DNA of 64,000 nt, taken from the NCBI RefSeq assembly GCF_900111005.1, contig NZ_FOFV01000029.1:17594-81593 (forward strand), given 5' to 3'. Source of the DNA: Lentzea albida. GTDB taxonomy: Bacteria > Actinomycetota > Actinomycetes > Mycobacteriales > Pseudonocardiaceae. The first letter of the stretch is position 1. Every line of letters starts with the position of its first letter. The notes beneath the pieces are model-generated. The model worked only from the letters and a program-made list of their open reading frames with translations. It made no database searches and was not told the origin of the DNA. Of this stretch, positions 25,483 through 35,048 are shown one piece after another. A program made the position numbers and the translations under genes.

Positions 25483-25875
25483 GGCACCGCGCGCCAGGCC
25501 AACGTGCGTGGTGCAGCGCGTGCGCGAATGCGGTCGGCACCGCGCGCCAGGCCAGCGTGCGTGGTCGCAGCGCGTGCGCGAATGCGGTCGGCACCGCGCG
25601 CCGGGCCAGCGTGCGTGGTCGCAGCGCGTGCGCGAGTGCGGTCGGCACCACTCGCCGGGCCAGCGTGCGTGGTCGCAGCGGGCGGGCGAGCGCGGTTGGC
25701 ACCGCGCGCCAGGCCAGCGTGCGTGGTGCAGCGCGTGCGCGAGTGCGGTCGGCACCACGCGCCAGGCAGCGTGCGTGGCTGTAGCGCGAGTGCGGTTGCC
25801 ACCGCGTGCCAGGCCTGCGTGCGCGGTCAGCTCGCGACGGCGACGTGCGCTCGGTACCACTCGCCAGGCCTGCGC
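25483..25875. repeat. ~54-bp tandem repeat, about seven degenerate copies
   Basis: Copies start near 25483, 25536, 25590, 25644, 25698, 25751 and 25797. Each contains GGCACCGCGCGCCAGGCC, then GTGCGTGGT, then CAGCGCGTGCGCGA. Spacing is 53-54 bp and the last copies decay. There are no unique spacers, so it is not CRISPR. Frames stay open because 54 is a multiple of three, but no start signal or protein family fits. Confidence 0.8.
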
Positions 25876-26030
25876 GTGGCCGCCCCCAGGCCCGGCTGCG
25901 CGACCGGCACCGCCCGCCGGACCTGCGGGCCGATCGCCCCGCATTCGCGTGCGCGGCCCACACCACCCGCCTGACCTGGCGTTTCTGACGTCACACTTTT
26001 ATGTCGGACCCCGAACGTACTGTGGGTCCC

Positions 26031-29000
26031 GTGACGAAGGGCTGGATCCGCCGACTTGCCGCGGCGTGCTGGCAGCACCCCCGCCTGGTGGTGCTGTCGG
26101 TGCTCGCCGCCGTCGTCGGCGTGGGGCTGCAGGCGGCGGGCCCGTTGCTGCTCAAGACCGCGATCGACGACTCGACGGGCGGCCGCACCGACAGGTTGTG
26201 GCCGCTCATGGTGGCGTTGGTCGTGCTCGAGCTGCTGACGTTCGGGTCGGCCTTCTTGCGCCGCTACCTGGGCGGGCGGCTGGCGCTGGGGGTGCAGCAC
26301 GACCTGCGGCTCGGCGTGTTCTCGGCGGTGCAGCGGCTCGACGGCGCGAAGCAGGACGAGCTGCGGACCGGGCAGATCGTGTCGCGTTCGATCACCGACC
26401 TGCAGCTCGTGCAGTCGTTGCTGATGATGGCGCCGCTGGCCATCGGCACGGTGGTGTTCGCGCTGGCCGCGCTGGCCGCGATGATCTACCTGTCGGTGCC
26501 ACTGACGATCATCGCGGTGATCGTGCTGCCGCTGGTGGCGTGGCTCGCCGGGCGCACCCGGCTGACGCTGTTCCCGGCCACGTGGTCGGCGCAGCAGCGG
26601 GCGGCCGACCTGGCGCAGCACGTCGAGGAGACCGTCACCGGCGTCCGCGTGGTGAAGGGCTTCGGTCAGGAGGCGCGTGAGGTCGCCCGGCTGGAGAAGC
26701 ACGCCCGGTCGTTGTTCGCGGAACGGATGCGGGCGGCGCGGTTGTCGTCCAAGCCGCTCGCGACGGTGACGGCGCTGCCGTTGCTCGGGCAGGTCGCGGT
26801 GCTGGGGCTGGGCGGCTGGCTCGCGCTGCACGGACAGGTCACGCTGGGCACGTTCCTGGCGTTCACGACGTACGTGGCGAACCTCGTGGGGCCGACGCGG
26901 CTGCTGTCGAGCCTGATGGTGTCCGCCCAGCTGGCGCGCGCCGGTGTGGAGCGGGTCTACGAGCTGATCGACTCGCAGCCGGACGTGACGGACGGCCCCG
27001 GTGAGGTGCCGGACGGGCCGCTCGGGGTCTCGTTCTCCGGCGTGACGTTCGGGTACGCCCGCAGCGAGCCCGTCCTGAAGGACTTCTCGATCTCCGTCGA
27101 GCCGGGCGAGACGCTGGCGCTGGTGGGCACCGCGGGCTCCGGCAAGTCGACGGTGTCGTTGCTGCTGCCCCGGTTCTACGACGTGCACGAGGGCTCGGTC
27201 CGGGTCGGCGGTGCCGACGTGCGGACGGTGAAGCTCGAGTCGTTGCGCGGTTCGGTGGGCGTGGTGTTCGAGGAGGCGTTCCTCTTCTCCGACACGGTGT
27301 TCTCGAACATCGCGTACGGGCGTCCCGACGCCTCGCGCGAGGAGGTCGAGCGCGCCGCGAAGGCCGCCGAGGCCCACGACTTCATCAACGCGCTGCCGCT
27401 CGGCTACGACACGGTGGTCGGCGAGCGCGGCCTCACCCTGTCCGGCGGTCAGCGCCAGCGCGTGGCGCTGGCCCGCGCGCTGCTCTCCGACCCGCGGATC
27501 CTGGTGCTCGACGACGCGACGTCCGCCGTCGACAACGCGACCGAGGCCGCCATCCACGCGACGCTGGCGTCGGTCACGGCCCACCGCACCACTCTCCTGG
27601 TGGCGCACCGGCGGTCCACGCTGTCGCTGGCCGACCGCATCGCCGTCCTGGACGCGGGCCGAGTGGTCGACGTCGGCACGCACGCCGAGCTGATGTCCCG
27701 CTGCGCCCTCTACCGCGACCTGCTGGCGGGTCCCGGCGAGGCGATCGAGTCCGCCGCGCCCGTCCGGACCGGCGAGCTGTGGCCAAAGCTGTCGCAGGAG
27801 GCCCTGGACGAGCGCCTGATCGCCGAGGCCAAGCCCTCGGCGCCCGCCGCGTCCAGCAGGCGCGGAGGAGGGGGCGGAGGCCCCGGTGGCGGCAGCATGG
27901 CGGCCCTGGCGGGTGGCCCGCCCACCCCCGAGCTGCTGGCCCAGGTCCGTTCCCTCCCACCCGCCACCGAGGTCCCGGTCCTGCACGGGGAAGACCCGCG
28001 CGCGCCCGACCCGGCCTTCCGCCTGGCCCGTCTCCTGCGCCCGGTCCGCTGGGCCCTGGGCGGCGTGGCGGCCCTGGTGGTGCTCGACGCGCTGGTGGGC
28101 GTGGGCATGCCCTCGCTGGTGCGCCTGGGCATCGACGGCGGTGTGGTCGGCGGCGCCGAGTCGTCGCTGTGGCGGGCCGTGGGCCTGGGCGTCGGCCTGG
28201 TCGTGATCGGCTGGCTGACGACGGCGGGCAGCACCGTCTTCGCGGCCCGCCTGGGCGAGCGCCTGCTCTACCTGCTGCGCGTCCGCAGCTACGCCCACCT
28301 GCAACGCCTCGGCCTCGACTACTACGAGCGCGAGATGGCCGGCCGCATCATGACGAGGATGACGACGGACGTCGACGCCCTGTCGACGTTCTTGCAGACA
28401 GGCCTGGTCACCGCTGTGATCAGCCTGGTCACCGTCGTCGGCATCACCGCGGCCCTGGTCGTCACCGACACCTCGCTGGCGCTGATCGCCCTCTCGGTGC
28501 TCCCGGTCCTGATCGCGGCGACGGTGGTCTTCCAACGCCTCTCCTCCACCGCCTACGCGGAAGCCAGGGAACGGGTCAGCGCGGTCAACGCCGACCTCCA
28601 GGAGAACGTCTCGGGCCTGCGCACCTCCCAGGCCTACACGAGGGAACGCCGCTCGGCCGAGGCCTTCGCGGAACGCAGCGACGCCTACCGGCGCACCCGC
28701 CTGCGGGCCCAGCGCTACATCGCCACGTACTTCCCGTTCGTGGCCATGCTCTCCGGCGTGGCCCAAGCGGTGGTCCTCGCCGTGGGCGCCCACCGGGTGG
28801 CGACGGGAAGCCTGACTCCAGGCGTCCTGCTGGCGTTCCTGTTGTACCTGGGCCTGTTCTTCAGCCCGATCCAGCAACTCTCCGGCGTCTTCGACGGCTA
28901 CCAGCAGGCGAGGGTCGGCCTCCGCCGCATCGGCGACCTGCTCCGCACCCCGAGCACCGTCGAACCCCCGGCCGAGCCCGTCCCGGTCCCGCCCCGCCTC

Positions 29001-29741
29001 CGCGGCGAGGTGGAGCTCCGCAACGTCACCTTCACCTACACGGGCGCGGAAACCCCGGCCCTGGACGACGTGAGCCTCCACGTGTCCCCGGGCGAAACAG
29101 TCGCGCTGGTAGGCGAAACGGGCGCGGGCAAGTCCACCCTCGTCAAACTGGTGGCCCGCTTCTACGACGCCACCGAGGGCACGGTCCTGGTGGACGGCAC
29201 GGACATCCGCACCTACGAACTCTCCCAGTACCGCCAACGCCTCGGCGTGGTCCCCCAGGAAGCCCACCTCTTCGGTGGCGACATAGCCAGCAACGTCGCC
29301 TATGGCCGCCCGGAAGCCACACAAGACGAGATCGAGAAGGCGACGGCAGCGGTAGGCGCCCTCCCCACGATCGCCACCCTCCACAACGGCTTCCGCCAAC
29401 CGGTGGGCGAACGGGGCAACAACCTCTCCGCCGGCCAGCGCCAACTGGTGGCCCTGGCCAGAGCGGAACTGGTCAACCCCGACCTGTTGCTCCTCGACGA
29501 GGCCACAGCCGCCCTCGACCCGGCCACGGAATCAGCGGTCCTGGCGGCGAGCGACCACCTGACCGGCGCCAGGACCACCTTCGTCGTGGCCCACCGCCTG
29601 GCCACAGCGGCAAAAGCAGATCGAATAGTCGTCCTGGCCAACGGCCGAATAATCGAACAGGGCACCCACGCCGACCTCTTAGGGGCCAACGGCACCTATG
29701 CCCGCCTGTGGCGTCACGGCGACACCCCGGAAGCCGCCTGA
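26031..29741 (+). CDS. Fused double ABC exporter (TMD-NBD-TMD-NBD)
   Basis: This 1236-residue protein joins two multidrug/lipid-type exporters. Half 1 has a six-helix domain (LVVLSVLAAVVGVGLQAAGP), Walker A VGTAGSGKST (~366), signature LSGGQRQRVALARAL (~468) and VLDDATSAVD. A Gly-rich linker follows near 613. Half 2 has Walker A VGETGAGKST (~1027), signature LSAGQRQLVALARAE and LLLLDEATAALD. Half 1 has Asp where the catalytic Glu is expected and half 2 keeps Glu, so only one ATP site should be fully active, as in heterodimeric exporters. GTG 26031, 7 nt after TACTGT, is preferred over ATG 26001. The usual form is two separate genes. Confidence 0.9.
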   Translation: MTKGWIRRLAAACWQHPRLVVLSVLAAVVGVGLQAAGPLLLKTAIDDSTGGRTDRLWPLMVALVVLELLTFGSAFLRRYLGGRLALGVQHDLRLGVFSAVQRLDGAKQDELRTGQIVSRSITDLQLVQSLLMMAPLAIGTVVFALAALAAMIYLSVPLTIIAVIVLPLVAWLAGRTRLTLFPATWSAQQRAADLAQHVEETVTGVRVVKGFGQEAREVARLEKHARSLFAERMRAARLSSKPLATVTALPLLGQVAVLGLGGWLALHGQVTLGTFLAFTTYVANLVGPTRLLSSLMVSAQLARAGVERVYELIDSQPDVTDGPGEVPDGPLGVSFSGVTFGYARSEPVLKDFSISVEPGETLALVGTAGSGKSTVSLLLPRFYDVHEGSVRVGGADVRTVKLESLRGSVGVVFEEAFLFSDTVFSNIAYGRPDASREEVERAAKAAEAHDFINALPLGYDTVVGERGLTLSGGQRQRVALARALLSDPRILVLDDATSAVDNATEAAIHATLASVTAHRTTLLVAHRRSTLSLADRIAVLDAGRVVDVGTHAELMSRCALYRDLLAGPGEAIESAAPVRTGELWPKLSQEALDERLIAEAKPSAPAASSRRGGGGGGPGGGSMAALAGGPPTPELLAQVRSLPPATEVPVLHGEDPRAPDPAFRLARLLRPVRWALGGVAALVVLDALVGVGMPSLVRLGIDGGVVGGAESSLWRAVGLGVGLVVIGWLTTAGSTVFAARLGERLLYLLRVRSYAHLQRLGLDYYEREMAGRIMTRMTTDVDALSTFLQTGLVTAVISLVTVVGITAALVVTDTSLALIALSVLPVLIAATVVFQRLSSTAYAEARERVSAVNADLQENVSGLRTSQAYTRERRSAEAFAERSDAYRRTRLRAQRYIATYFPFVAMLSGVAQAVVLAVGAHRVATGSLTPGVLLAFLLYLGLFFSPIQQLSGVFDGYQQARVGLRRIGDLLRTPSTVEPPAEPVPVPPRLRGEVELRNVTFTYTGAETPALDDVSLHVSPGETVALVGETGAGKSTLVKLVARFYDATEGTVLVDGTDIRTYELSQYRQRLGVVPQEAHLFGGDIASNVAYGRPEATQDEIEKATAAVGALPTIATLHNGFRQPVGERGNNLSAGQRQLVALARAELVNPDLLLLDEATAALDPATESAVLAASDHLTGARTTFVVAHRLATAAKADRIVVLANGRIIEQGTHADLLGANGTYARLWRHGDTPEAA

Positions 29742-29871
29742 GAACAGCGGAAGGCACGGCGGCGAGCAGCGAGCTCGGCGCCGGTCCACCCGTGCCCGCC
29801 CACCGGTGCGCCAGGGGCGAGCAGCCCGGCCACAACCCGACTCCCCCGAACCGGAACCCCAGAGGAGCCCC

Positions 29872-30702
29872 ATGCCGCCCCGCCCCTCGGTCCTCTACGT
29901 CTCCGACCTCTCCTACCAGGCCAGGGGGCGCCGCTACTGCGACGAGGACATCTACCTGACCTCACAGCTCAGACAGTCCTTCGACCTGGCCGTCTGCCAC
30001 CCGCAGGACGTCACCGCCCTGATGGCGGGCTTCGACGCGGTCGTCGTCCGCAACAGCGGCCCGGTGATCGAGTACCCCACCGCCTACGCCCGTTTCCGCG
30101 AACAGGCCGCAGCCACGAACCAGCGCGTCTACAACCCGCTGACCGGCAAGGCCGACATGGCCGGCAAGCAGTACCTGATCGACCTGACCGCCCTCGGCTA
30201 CCCGGTCATCCCGACGGCCGACCGGAACGACCTGGCCGGACTCCCCCAGGCCGACACCTACGTCGTGAAGCCCAAAGCCGGCGCCGATTCACACGGCCTG
30301 GAGTTCGTCGAAGCAGGCGATCTCCAGAACCACCTCGCGCGGAAAGCCGGAACCGAGGTCCTGGTCCAGCCGAAGATCGATTTTCGGTACGAGGTGTCGT
30401 TCTACTTCGTGGACCACGACTTCCAGTACGCGTTGAACGCGCCGGACCCGGCCCGGCGCTGGGAGCTCGCGAATTACACGCCGAGTCGCGAAGACCTGGA
30501 GTTCGCGCGGAGGTTCGTCGAGTGGAACGACCTCGGCCACGGCGTCCAGCGCGTCGACGCGTGCCGCACGCGGAGCGGTGAGCTGCTGCTCGTCGAACTG
30601 GAGGACCTGAACCCGTACCTCTCGCTGGACCGGACGAGCGACGACACCAGGGCCCGCTTCGTCGAGGCGATGACGGCCTCGATCCGCGGTTCACTGACCT
30701 GA
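29872..30702 (+). CDS. ATP-grasp-like protein
   Basis: The 276-residue protein has PYVV-like features of an ATP-grasp ligase: TYVVKPKAGADSHGLEFV (nucleotide-binding Lys and Gly-rich loop), EVLVQPKIDFRYEVSFYFVD, and LLLVELEDLNPYLSLD with the acidic and Asn metal ligands. The N-terminal 90 residues form a Rossmann-like preATP domain (SVLYVSDLSYQ...GFDAVVVRNSGP). It resembles RimK/glutathione-synthetase-like ligases, but the substrate is unknown. GAGG stands upstream of the ATG. The gene is 130 bp downstream of the ABC exporter in the same direction, so co-expression is possible. Confidence 0.65.
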   Translation: MPPRPSVLYVSDLSYQARGRRYCDEDIYLTSQLRQSFDLAVCHPQDVTALMAGFDAVVVRNSGPVIEYPTAYARFREQAAATNQRVYNPLTGKADMAGKQYLIDLTALGYPVIPTADRNDLAGLPQADTYVVKPKAGADSHGLEFVEAGDLQNHLARKAGTEVLVQPKIDFRYEVSFYFVDHDFQYALNAPDPARRWELANYTPSREDLEFARRFVEWNDLGHGVQRVDACRTRSGELLLVELEDLNPYLSLDRTSDDTRARFVEAMTASIRGSLT

Positions 30703-30815
30703 ACAAGATCAATCCACGAAGCGGCCTGCTTGTACCTATCGTGAACTGATCACTGCACTCGGTGCGTATGCCCGTCCAACGGCATAGCGCGCAATACCCG
30801 AAAGGAGGTGACGTG

Positions 30816-30869
30816 GTGAGACGCACCTCAAGAATTGCTCAACTGCGGGTGACGGCAGGCCCGTCCTGA
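30816..30869 (+). CDS. Possible 17-aa leader ORF upstream of kgd
   Basis: AAAGGAGGTG, one of the strongest ribosome-binding sequences in the window, precedes GTG-GTG and a short frame, RRTSRIAQLRVTAGPS, ending at TGA 30869. It sits in the 293-bp gap before kgd. A basic leader peptide is plausible, but nothing shows a regulatory role and it may be fortuitous. Confidence 0.35.
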   Translation: MRRTSRIAQLRVTAGPS

Positions 30870-30995
30870 TCGATCCTGTGACAGAGCACTCCTTGCCAGG
30901 TGCCTCCAGCGTGTGAAGGCCCTCGCTGGGGGGACTAACCTGACTACCGCATGAGTCACCACCAAGAGCGAGATGGATAGAGGCGAGCGCCAGCC

Positions 30996-33900
30996 GTGTC
31001 CAGCAGCAGTCCTGCGTCACAATTCGGGCCGAACGAGTGGCTCGTCGAGGAGATGTACGAGCAGTTCCTCGCGGACCCGTCATCCGTAGACCCGGCATGG
31101 CATGACTTCTTTGCCGACTACAAGCGTGCGGGCGGCAACGGCAGTGCCGCCACGGCCAGCGCGGGTGGCTCCACGGCCACCACGACCGCGACCGTGACGC
31201 CGCCGGCTGCCGAGAGCAAGCCCGCGCCCGCCGCCGCACCCAAGCCTGCCGCGCAGCCGCAGCCGAAGCCGGCGGCCTCGTCGCTGCCCTCCACCGGCAA
31301 GCCCGCGCCGCAGCAGGCCGCCAAGGCCAAGCCGGTCACGCAGAGCGCGCAGCCCGAGCAGAAGCAGCTGCGCGGTGCTTCCGCCGCGATCGCGAAGAAC
31401 ATGGAGCTGTCGCTCACCGTTCCGACCGCGACCAGCGTGCGCGCCGTGCCCGCCAAGCTGCTGGCCGACAACCGCATCGTCATCAACAACCACCTGAAGC
31501 GGACGCGCGGCGGGAAGGTCTCCTTCACGCACGTCATCGGCTACGCGGTCGTCCGGGCGCTGCAGGCGTACCCGAACATGAACCGCCACTACGCCGAGGT
31601 CGACGGCAAGCCGTTCGTCGTCACGCCGGAGCACGTGAACTTCGGCCTCGCGATCGACCTGCCCGGCAAGGACGGCAGCCGCACGCTGGTCGTCGCGTCG
31701 GTCAAGGGCTGCGAGAACATGACGTTCACGCAGTTCTGGCAGGCCTACGAGGACCTGATCCGCAAGGCCCGCGCCGGGTCGCTGACGGCAGACGACTTCT
31801 CCGGCACCACGATCTCGCTGACCAACCCGGGCACGATCGGCACCAACCACTCGGTGCCGCGCCTGCAGGCCGGTCAGGGCGCGATCATCGGCGTCGGCGC
31901 GATGGAGTACCCCGCGCACTTCCAGGGCACCAGCGAGCAGGCGCTCACCGACATGGGCGTCAGCAAGATCATCACGCTGACCAGCACGTACGACCACCGC
32001 ATCATCCAGGGTGCGGAGTCGGGCGAGTTCCTCAAGCGCGTGCACCAGCTGCTGCTCGGCGAGGACGGCTTCTACGACGAGATCTTCGCGTCGCTGCGCC
32101 TGCCCTACGAGCCGATCCGCTGGGTCGCCGACATCCCCGAGGGCGCCGTCGACAAGACGGCCCGCGTCATCGAGCTGATCGACGCGTTCCGCACCCGCGG
32201 CCACCTGATGGCCGACACGGACCCGCTGAACTACCGCCAGCGCTCCCACGCCGACCTGGACGTGCTGAGCCACGGCCTGACGCTGTGGGACCTGGACCGC
32301 GAGTTCCCGGTCGGCGGTTTCGCCGGCAAGGAGCGGATGAAGCTCCGCGACATCCTGGGCGTGCTGCGCAACTCGTACTGCCGCACCGTCGGCGTCGAGT
32401 ACATGCACATCCTCGAGCCTGAAGAGCGCCAGTGGATCCAGGAGCGCGTCGAGGTCCCGCACGAGAAGCCGCCGGCCACCGTGCAGAAGTACATCCTCAG
32501 CAAGCTCAACGCGGCTGAGGCGTTCGAGACGTTCCTGCAGACGAAGTACGTCGGCCAGAAGCGCTTCTCGCTCGAGGGCGGCGAGACCGTCATCCCGCTG
32601 CTCGACGCGGTGCTCGACAAGGCCGCCGAGCACGAGCTCGACGAGGTCGTCATCGGCATGCCGCACCGCGGCCGCCTGAACGTGCTCGCGAACATCGTCG
32701 GCAAGCCGATCTCGCAGATCTTCCGCGAGTTCGAGGGCAACCTCGACCCAGGCCAGGCGCACGGCTCCGGCGACGTGAAGTACCACCTCGGCGCCGAGGG
32801 CAAGTACTTCCGCATGTTCGGCGACGGCGAGACCAAGGTGTCGCTGACCGCCAACCCGTCGCACCTCGAAGCGGTCGACCCGGTGCTCGAGGGCATCGTG
32901 CGCGCCAAGCAGGACCTGCTCGACAAGGGCGGCGACTTCTTCCCGGTGCTGCCGGTCGCCATGCACGGTGACGCGGCGTTCGCCGGTCAGGGTGTCGTCG
33001 CCGAGACGCTGAACCTGGCGCTCGTGCGCGGTTACCGCACCGGTGGCACGGTCCACATCGTCGTGAACAACCAGGTCGGCTTCACCACCGCGCCGGAGAA
33101 CTCGCGGTCCTCGAAGTACTCGACCGACGTCGCGAAGATGATCGGCTCGCCGGTCTTCCACGTGAACGGCGACGACCCCGAGGCCTGCTACTGGGTCGCG
33201 AAGCTGGCCGTCGAGTACCGCCAGGCGTTCGCCAAGGACGTCGTGATCGACATGGTGTGCTACCGCCGCCGCGGCCACAACGAGGGCGACGACCCCTCGA
33301 TGACGCAGCCGGCGATGTACGACGTGATCGACCAGAAGCGCTCGGTGCGCAAGACCTACACCGAGTCCCTGATCGGCCGCGGCGACATCACGGTCGAAGA
33401 GGCCGAGAAGGCGCTGCAGGACTTCTCGAGCCAGCTGGAGCACGTCTTCAACGAGGTGCGCGAGCTCGAGAAGCACCCGGTGAAGGCCAGCCCGTCCGTC
33501 GAGGCCGAGCAGCAGATCCCGGCGAAGCTGCCCACGGGCATCAGCCGCGAGACGCTGGAGCACATCGCGGACGCCCACGTGAACCTGCCGGAGGGCTTCA
33601 CGCCGCACGCGCGCGTCAAGCCGGTGCTCGACCGCCGCGCCAAGATGGCGCGCGAGGGCGGCATCGACTGGGCGTTCGCCGAGCTGCTCGCCTTCGGTTC
33701 GCTCGCGCTGGAGGGCCGCAACGTCCGCCTGGCGGGCCAGGACTCGCGTCGTGGCACGTTCGTGCAGCGCCACGCGACCCTGATCGACCGCAAGACGGGC
33801 GACGACTACACGCCGCTGCAGAACCTGTCGCCGGACCAGGGCAAGTTCATGGTCTACGACTCGGTGCTGTCGGAGTTCGCCGCGCTCGGCTTCGAGTACG

Positions 33901-34691
33901 GCTACTCGGTCGCGAACCCGCAGGCACTGGTCCTGTGGGAGGCGCAGTTCGGTGACTTCGTCAACGGCGCGCAGCCGATCATCGACGAGTTCATCTCGTC
34001 CGGTGAGGCGAAGTGGGGTCAGCGTTCCGACGTCGTGATCCTGCTGCCGCACGGCCACGAGGGCCAGGGCCCCGACCACACGTCGGGCCGCATCGAGCGC
34101 TGGCTCCAGCTGTGCGCCGAGGGCTCCATGACCGTCGCGGTCCCGTCGACCCCGGCGAACTACTTCCACCTGCTGCGCCGCCACGCCCTCGACGGCGTCG
34201 ACCGGCCGCTCGTGGTGTTCACGCCGAAGTCGATGCTGCGTCTCAAGGCCGCCGTGTCCGGCACGGACGAGTTCATCAACGACCGCTTCCACTCGGTGAT
34301 GGACGACCCGACCATCAAGGACCCGAACGCGGTCACGAAGGTCCTGCTGTGCAGCGGCAAGATCTCCTACGAGCTGCACGCCGAGCGCGAGAAGCGCGGC
34401 GGCGGCGACGTGGCGATCGTGCGCGTCGAGCAGCTCTACCCGGTCCCGGCCCGCAAGCTGACCGAGACCCTGGAGCGCTACCCGAACGCGAAGGACGTCC
34501 GCTGGGTCCAGGAGGAGCCGGCGAACCAGGGTGCCTGGCCGTTCTACGGCCTCGCCCTCCCGGAGCTCCTGCCGGAGCACCTGGGCACCGTCCGCCGCGT
34601 GTCGCGCCGCCCGATGGCCGCCCCGTCGGCCGGTTCGAGCAAGGTGCACGAGGTCGAGCAGCGCGAGATCATCACCCGCGCGTTCGAGTAA
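30996..34691 (+). CDS. kgd: Multifunctional 2-oxoglutarate decarboxylase/dehydrogenase E1-E2
   Basis: This 1231-residue actinobacterial KGD/OdhA-type protein links the TCA cycle at 2-oxoglutarate. The N-terminal helical tail (SQFGPNEWLVEEMYEQFL) is followed by an Ala/Pro/Lys-rich linker and an E2-like acyltransferase domain with TSTYDHRIIQGAESGEFL (~residue 330-350). The E1 part has MPHRGRLNVLANIVGKP, SLTANPSHLEAVDPV and VNNQVGFTTAPENS for thiamine diphosphate and substrate. It can act as a decarboxylase, a carboligase and part of the dehydrogenase complex with lipoyl E2/E3 encoded elsewhere; regulation by a GarA/OdhI-type FHA protein is known for the family. GTG 30996 is the start. A small DUF6104-type gene follows. 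Confidence 0.96.
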   Translation: MSSSSPASQFGPNEWLVEEMYEQFLADPSSVDPAWHDFFADYKRAGGNGSAATASAGGSTATTTATVTPPAAESKPAPAAAPKPAAQPQPKPAASSLPSTGKPAPQQAAKAKPVTQSAQPEQKQLRGASAAIAKNMELSLTVPTATSVRAVPAKLLADNRIVINNHLKRTRGGKVSFTHVIGYAVVRALQAYPNMNRHYAEVDGKPFVVTPEHVNFGLAIDLPGKDGSRTLVVASVKGCENMTFTQFWQAYEDLIRKARAGSLTADDFSGTTISLTNPGTIGTNHSVPRLQAGQGAIIGVGAMEYPAHFQGTSEQALTDMGVSKIITLTSTYDHRIIQGAESGEFLKRVHQLLLGEDGFYDEIFASLRLPYEPIRWVADIPEGAVDKTARVIELIDAFRTRGHLMADTDPLNYRQRSHADLDVLSHGLTLWDLDREFPVGGFAGKERMKLRDILGVLRNSYCRTVGVEYMHILEPEERQWIQERVEVPHEKPPATVQKYILSKLNAAEAFETFLQTKYVGQKRFSLEGGETVIPLLDAVLDKAAEHELDEVVIGMPHRGRLNVLANIVGKPISQIFREFEGNLDPGQAHGSGDVKYHLGAEGKYFRMFGDGETKVSLTANPSHLEAVDPVLEGIVRAKQDLLDKGGDFFPVLPVAMHGDAAFAGQGVVAETLNLALVRGYRTGGTVHIVVNNQVGFTTAPENSRSSKYSTDVAKMIGSPVFHVNGDDPEACYWVAKLAVEYRQAFAKDVVIDMVCYRRRGHNEGDDPSMTQPAMYDVIDQKRSVRKTYTESLIGRGDITVEEAEKALQDFSSQLEHVFNEVRELEKHPVKASPSVEAEQQIPAKLPTGISRETLEHIADAHVNLPEGFTPHARVKPVLDRRAKMAREGGIDWAFAELLAFGSLALEGRNVRLAGQDSRRGTFVQRHATLIDRKTGDDYTPLQNLSPDQGKFMVYDSVLSEFAALGFEYGYSVANPQALVLWEAQFGDFVNGAQPIIDEFISSGEAKWGQRSDVVILLPHGHEGQGPDHTSGRIERWLQLCAEGSMTVAVPSTPANYFHLLRRHALDGVDRPLVVFTPKSMLRLKAAVSGTDEFINDRFHSVMDDPTIKDPNAVTKVLLCSGKISYELHAEREKRGGGDVAIVRVEQLYPVPARKLTETLERYPNAKDVRWVQEEPANQGAWPFYGLALPELLPEHLGTVRRVSRRPMAAPSAGSSKVHEVEQREIITRAFE

Positions 34692-34708
34692 GCCGGTACC
34701 GCAACGAT

Positions 34709-34748
34709 CGAGCCGCCGGATCCCCCAGGGGTCCGGCGGCTCGTTTTT
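34709..34748 (+). terminator. Rho-independent terminator after kgd
   Basis: CGAGCCGCCGGATCCC and GGGTCCGGCGGCTCG form a 15-bp stem with one mismatch, followed by TTTTT. Confidence 0.9.
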
Positions 34749-34772
34749 CAAGCCACCACAGGAGTTCTGCGC

Positions 34773-34952
34773 ATGTACCACACCGATCGAGGCATCGAAG
34801 AGCTCGAGAAGCGGCGCGGCGAGGAGGAGGTCACCTTCGCGTGGCTCGCCGACAAGCTGCGTGAGTTCGTCGACGCCAACCCCGAGTTCGAGACGTCGAT
34901 CGAGCGCTTCGCCACCTTCCTGGCGCGCGACGACGACGACTTCGAGGACTGA
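34773..34952 (+). CDS. DUF6104-type small protein
   Basis: The 59-residue product (MYHTDRGIEELEKRRGEEE followed by VTFAWLADKLREFVDANP) matches the small acidic protein that is regularly found beside kgd in actinomycetes and carries the DUF6104 label. It is helical and highly charged, ending in an acidic tail. The start is an ATG with GGAG 9 nt upstream. It is separated from kgd by a terminator, so it probably has its own promoter or read-through expression. The function is unknown; neighbourhood suggests a link to 2-oxoglutarate metabolism. Confidence 0.82.
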   Translation: MYHTDRGIEELEKRRGEEEVTFAWLADKLREFVDANPEFETSIERFATFLARDDDDFED

Positions 34953-34971
34953 CCTCCCCCGCTGTTCTGAC

Positions 34972-35027
34972 CGCACGCCAGGGGGCACTTCGTGCCTTGT
35001 GTGCACACGAGAGGTCCCCGGCGTGCG
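34972..35027. terminator. Compound hairpin between convergent genes
   Basis: CGCACGCC (34972-34979) pairs with GGCGTGCG (35020-35027), extended by GGGG/CCCC and an inner GGCAC/GTGCC hairpin. It is placed to terminate from both sides. Confidence 0.55.
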
Positions 35028-35048
35028 ACCAAGAAGGCGGGGAACGGC

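Noticed and set aside
25483..25875. Possible CRISPR array
   Set aside because: The repeats are directly adjacent with no unique spacers, and no cas genes are nearby.
25827..29444. A 1205-codon reverse-strand frame across the ABC exporter
   Set aside because: It is antisense to two clear NBDs and has no recognisable domain.
31080..35006. A 1308-codon reverse-strand open frame across kgd
   Set aside because: It is low-complexity Arg/Leu/Val shadow sequence opposite a certain gene, a common effect of high GC.
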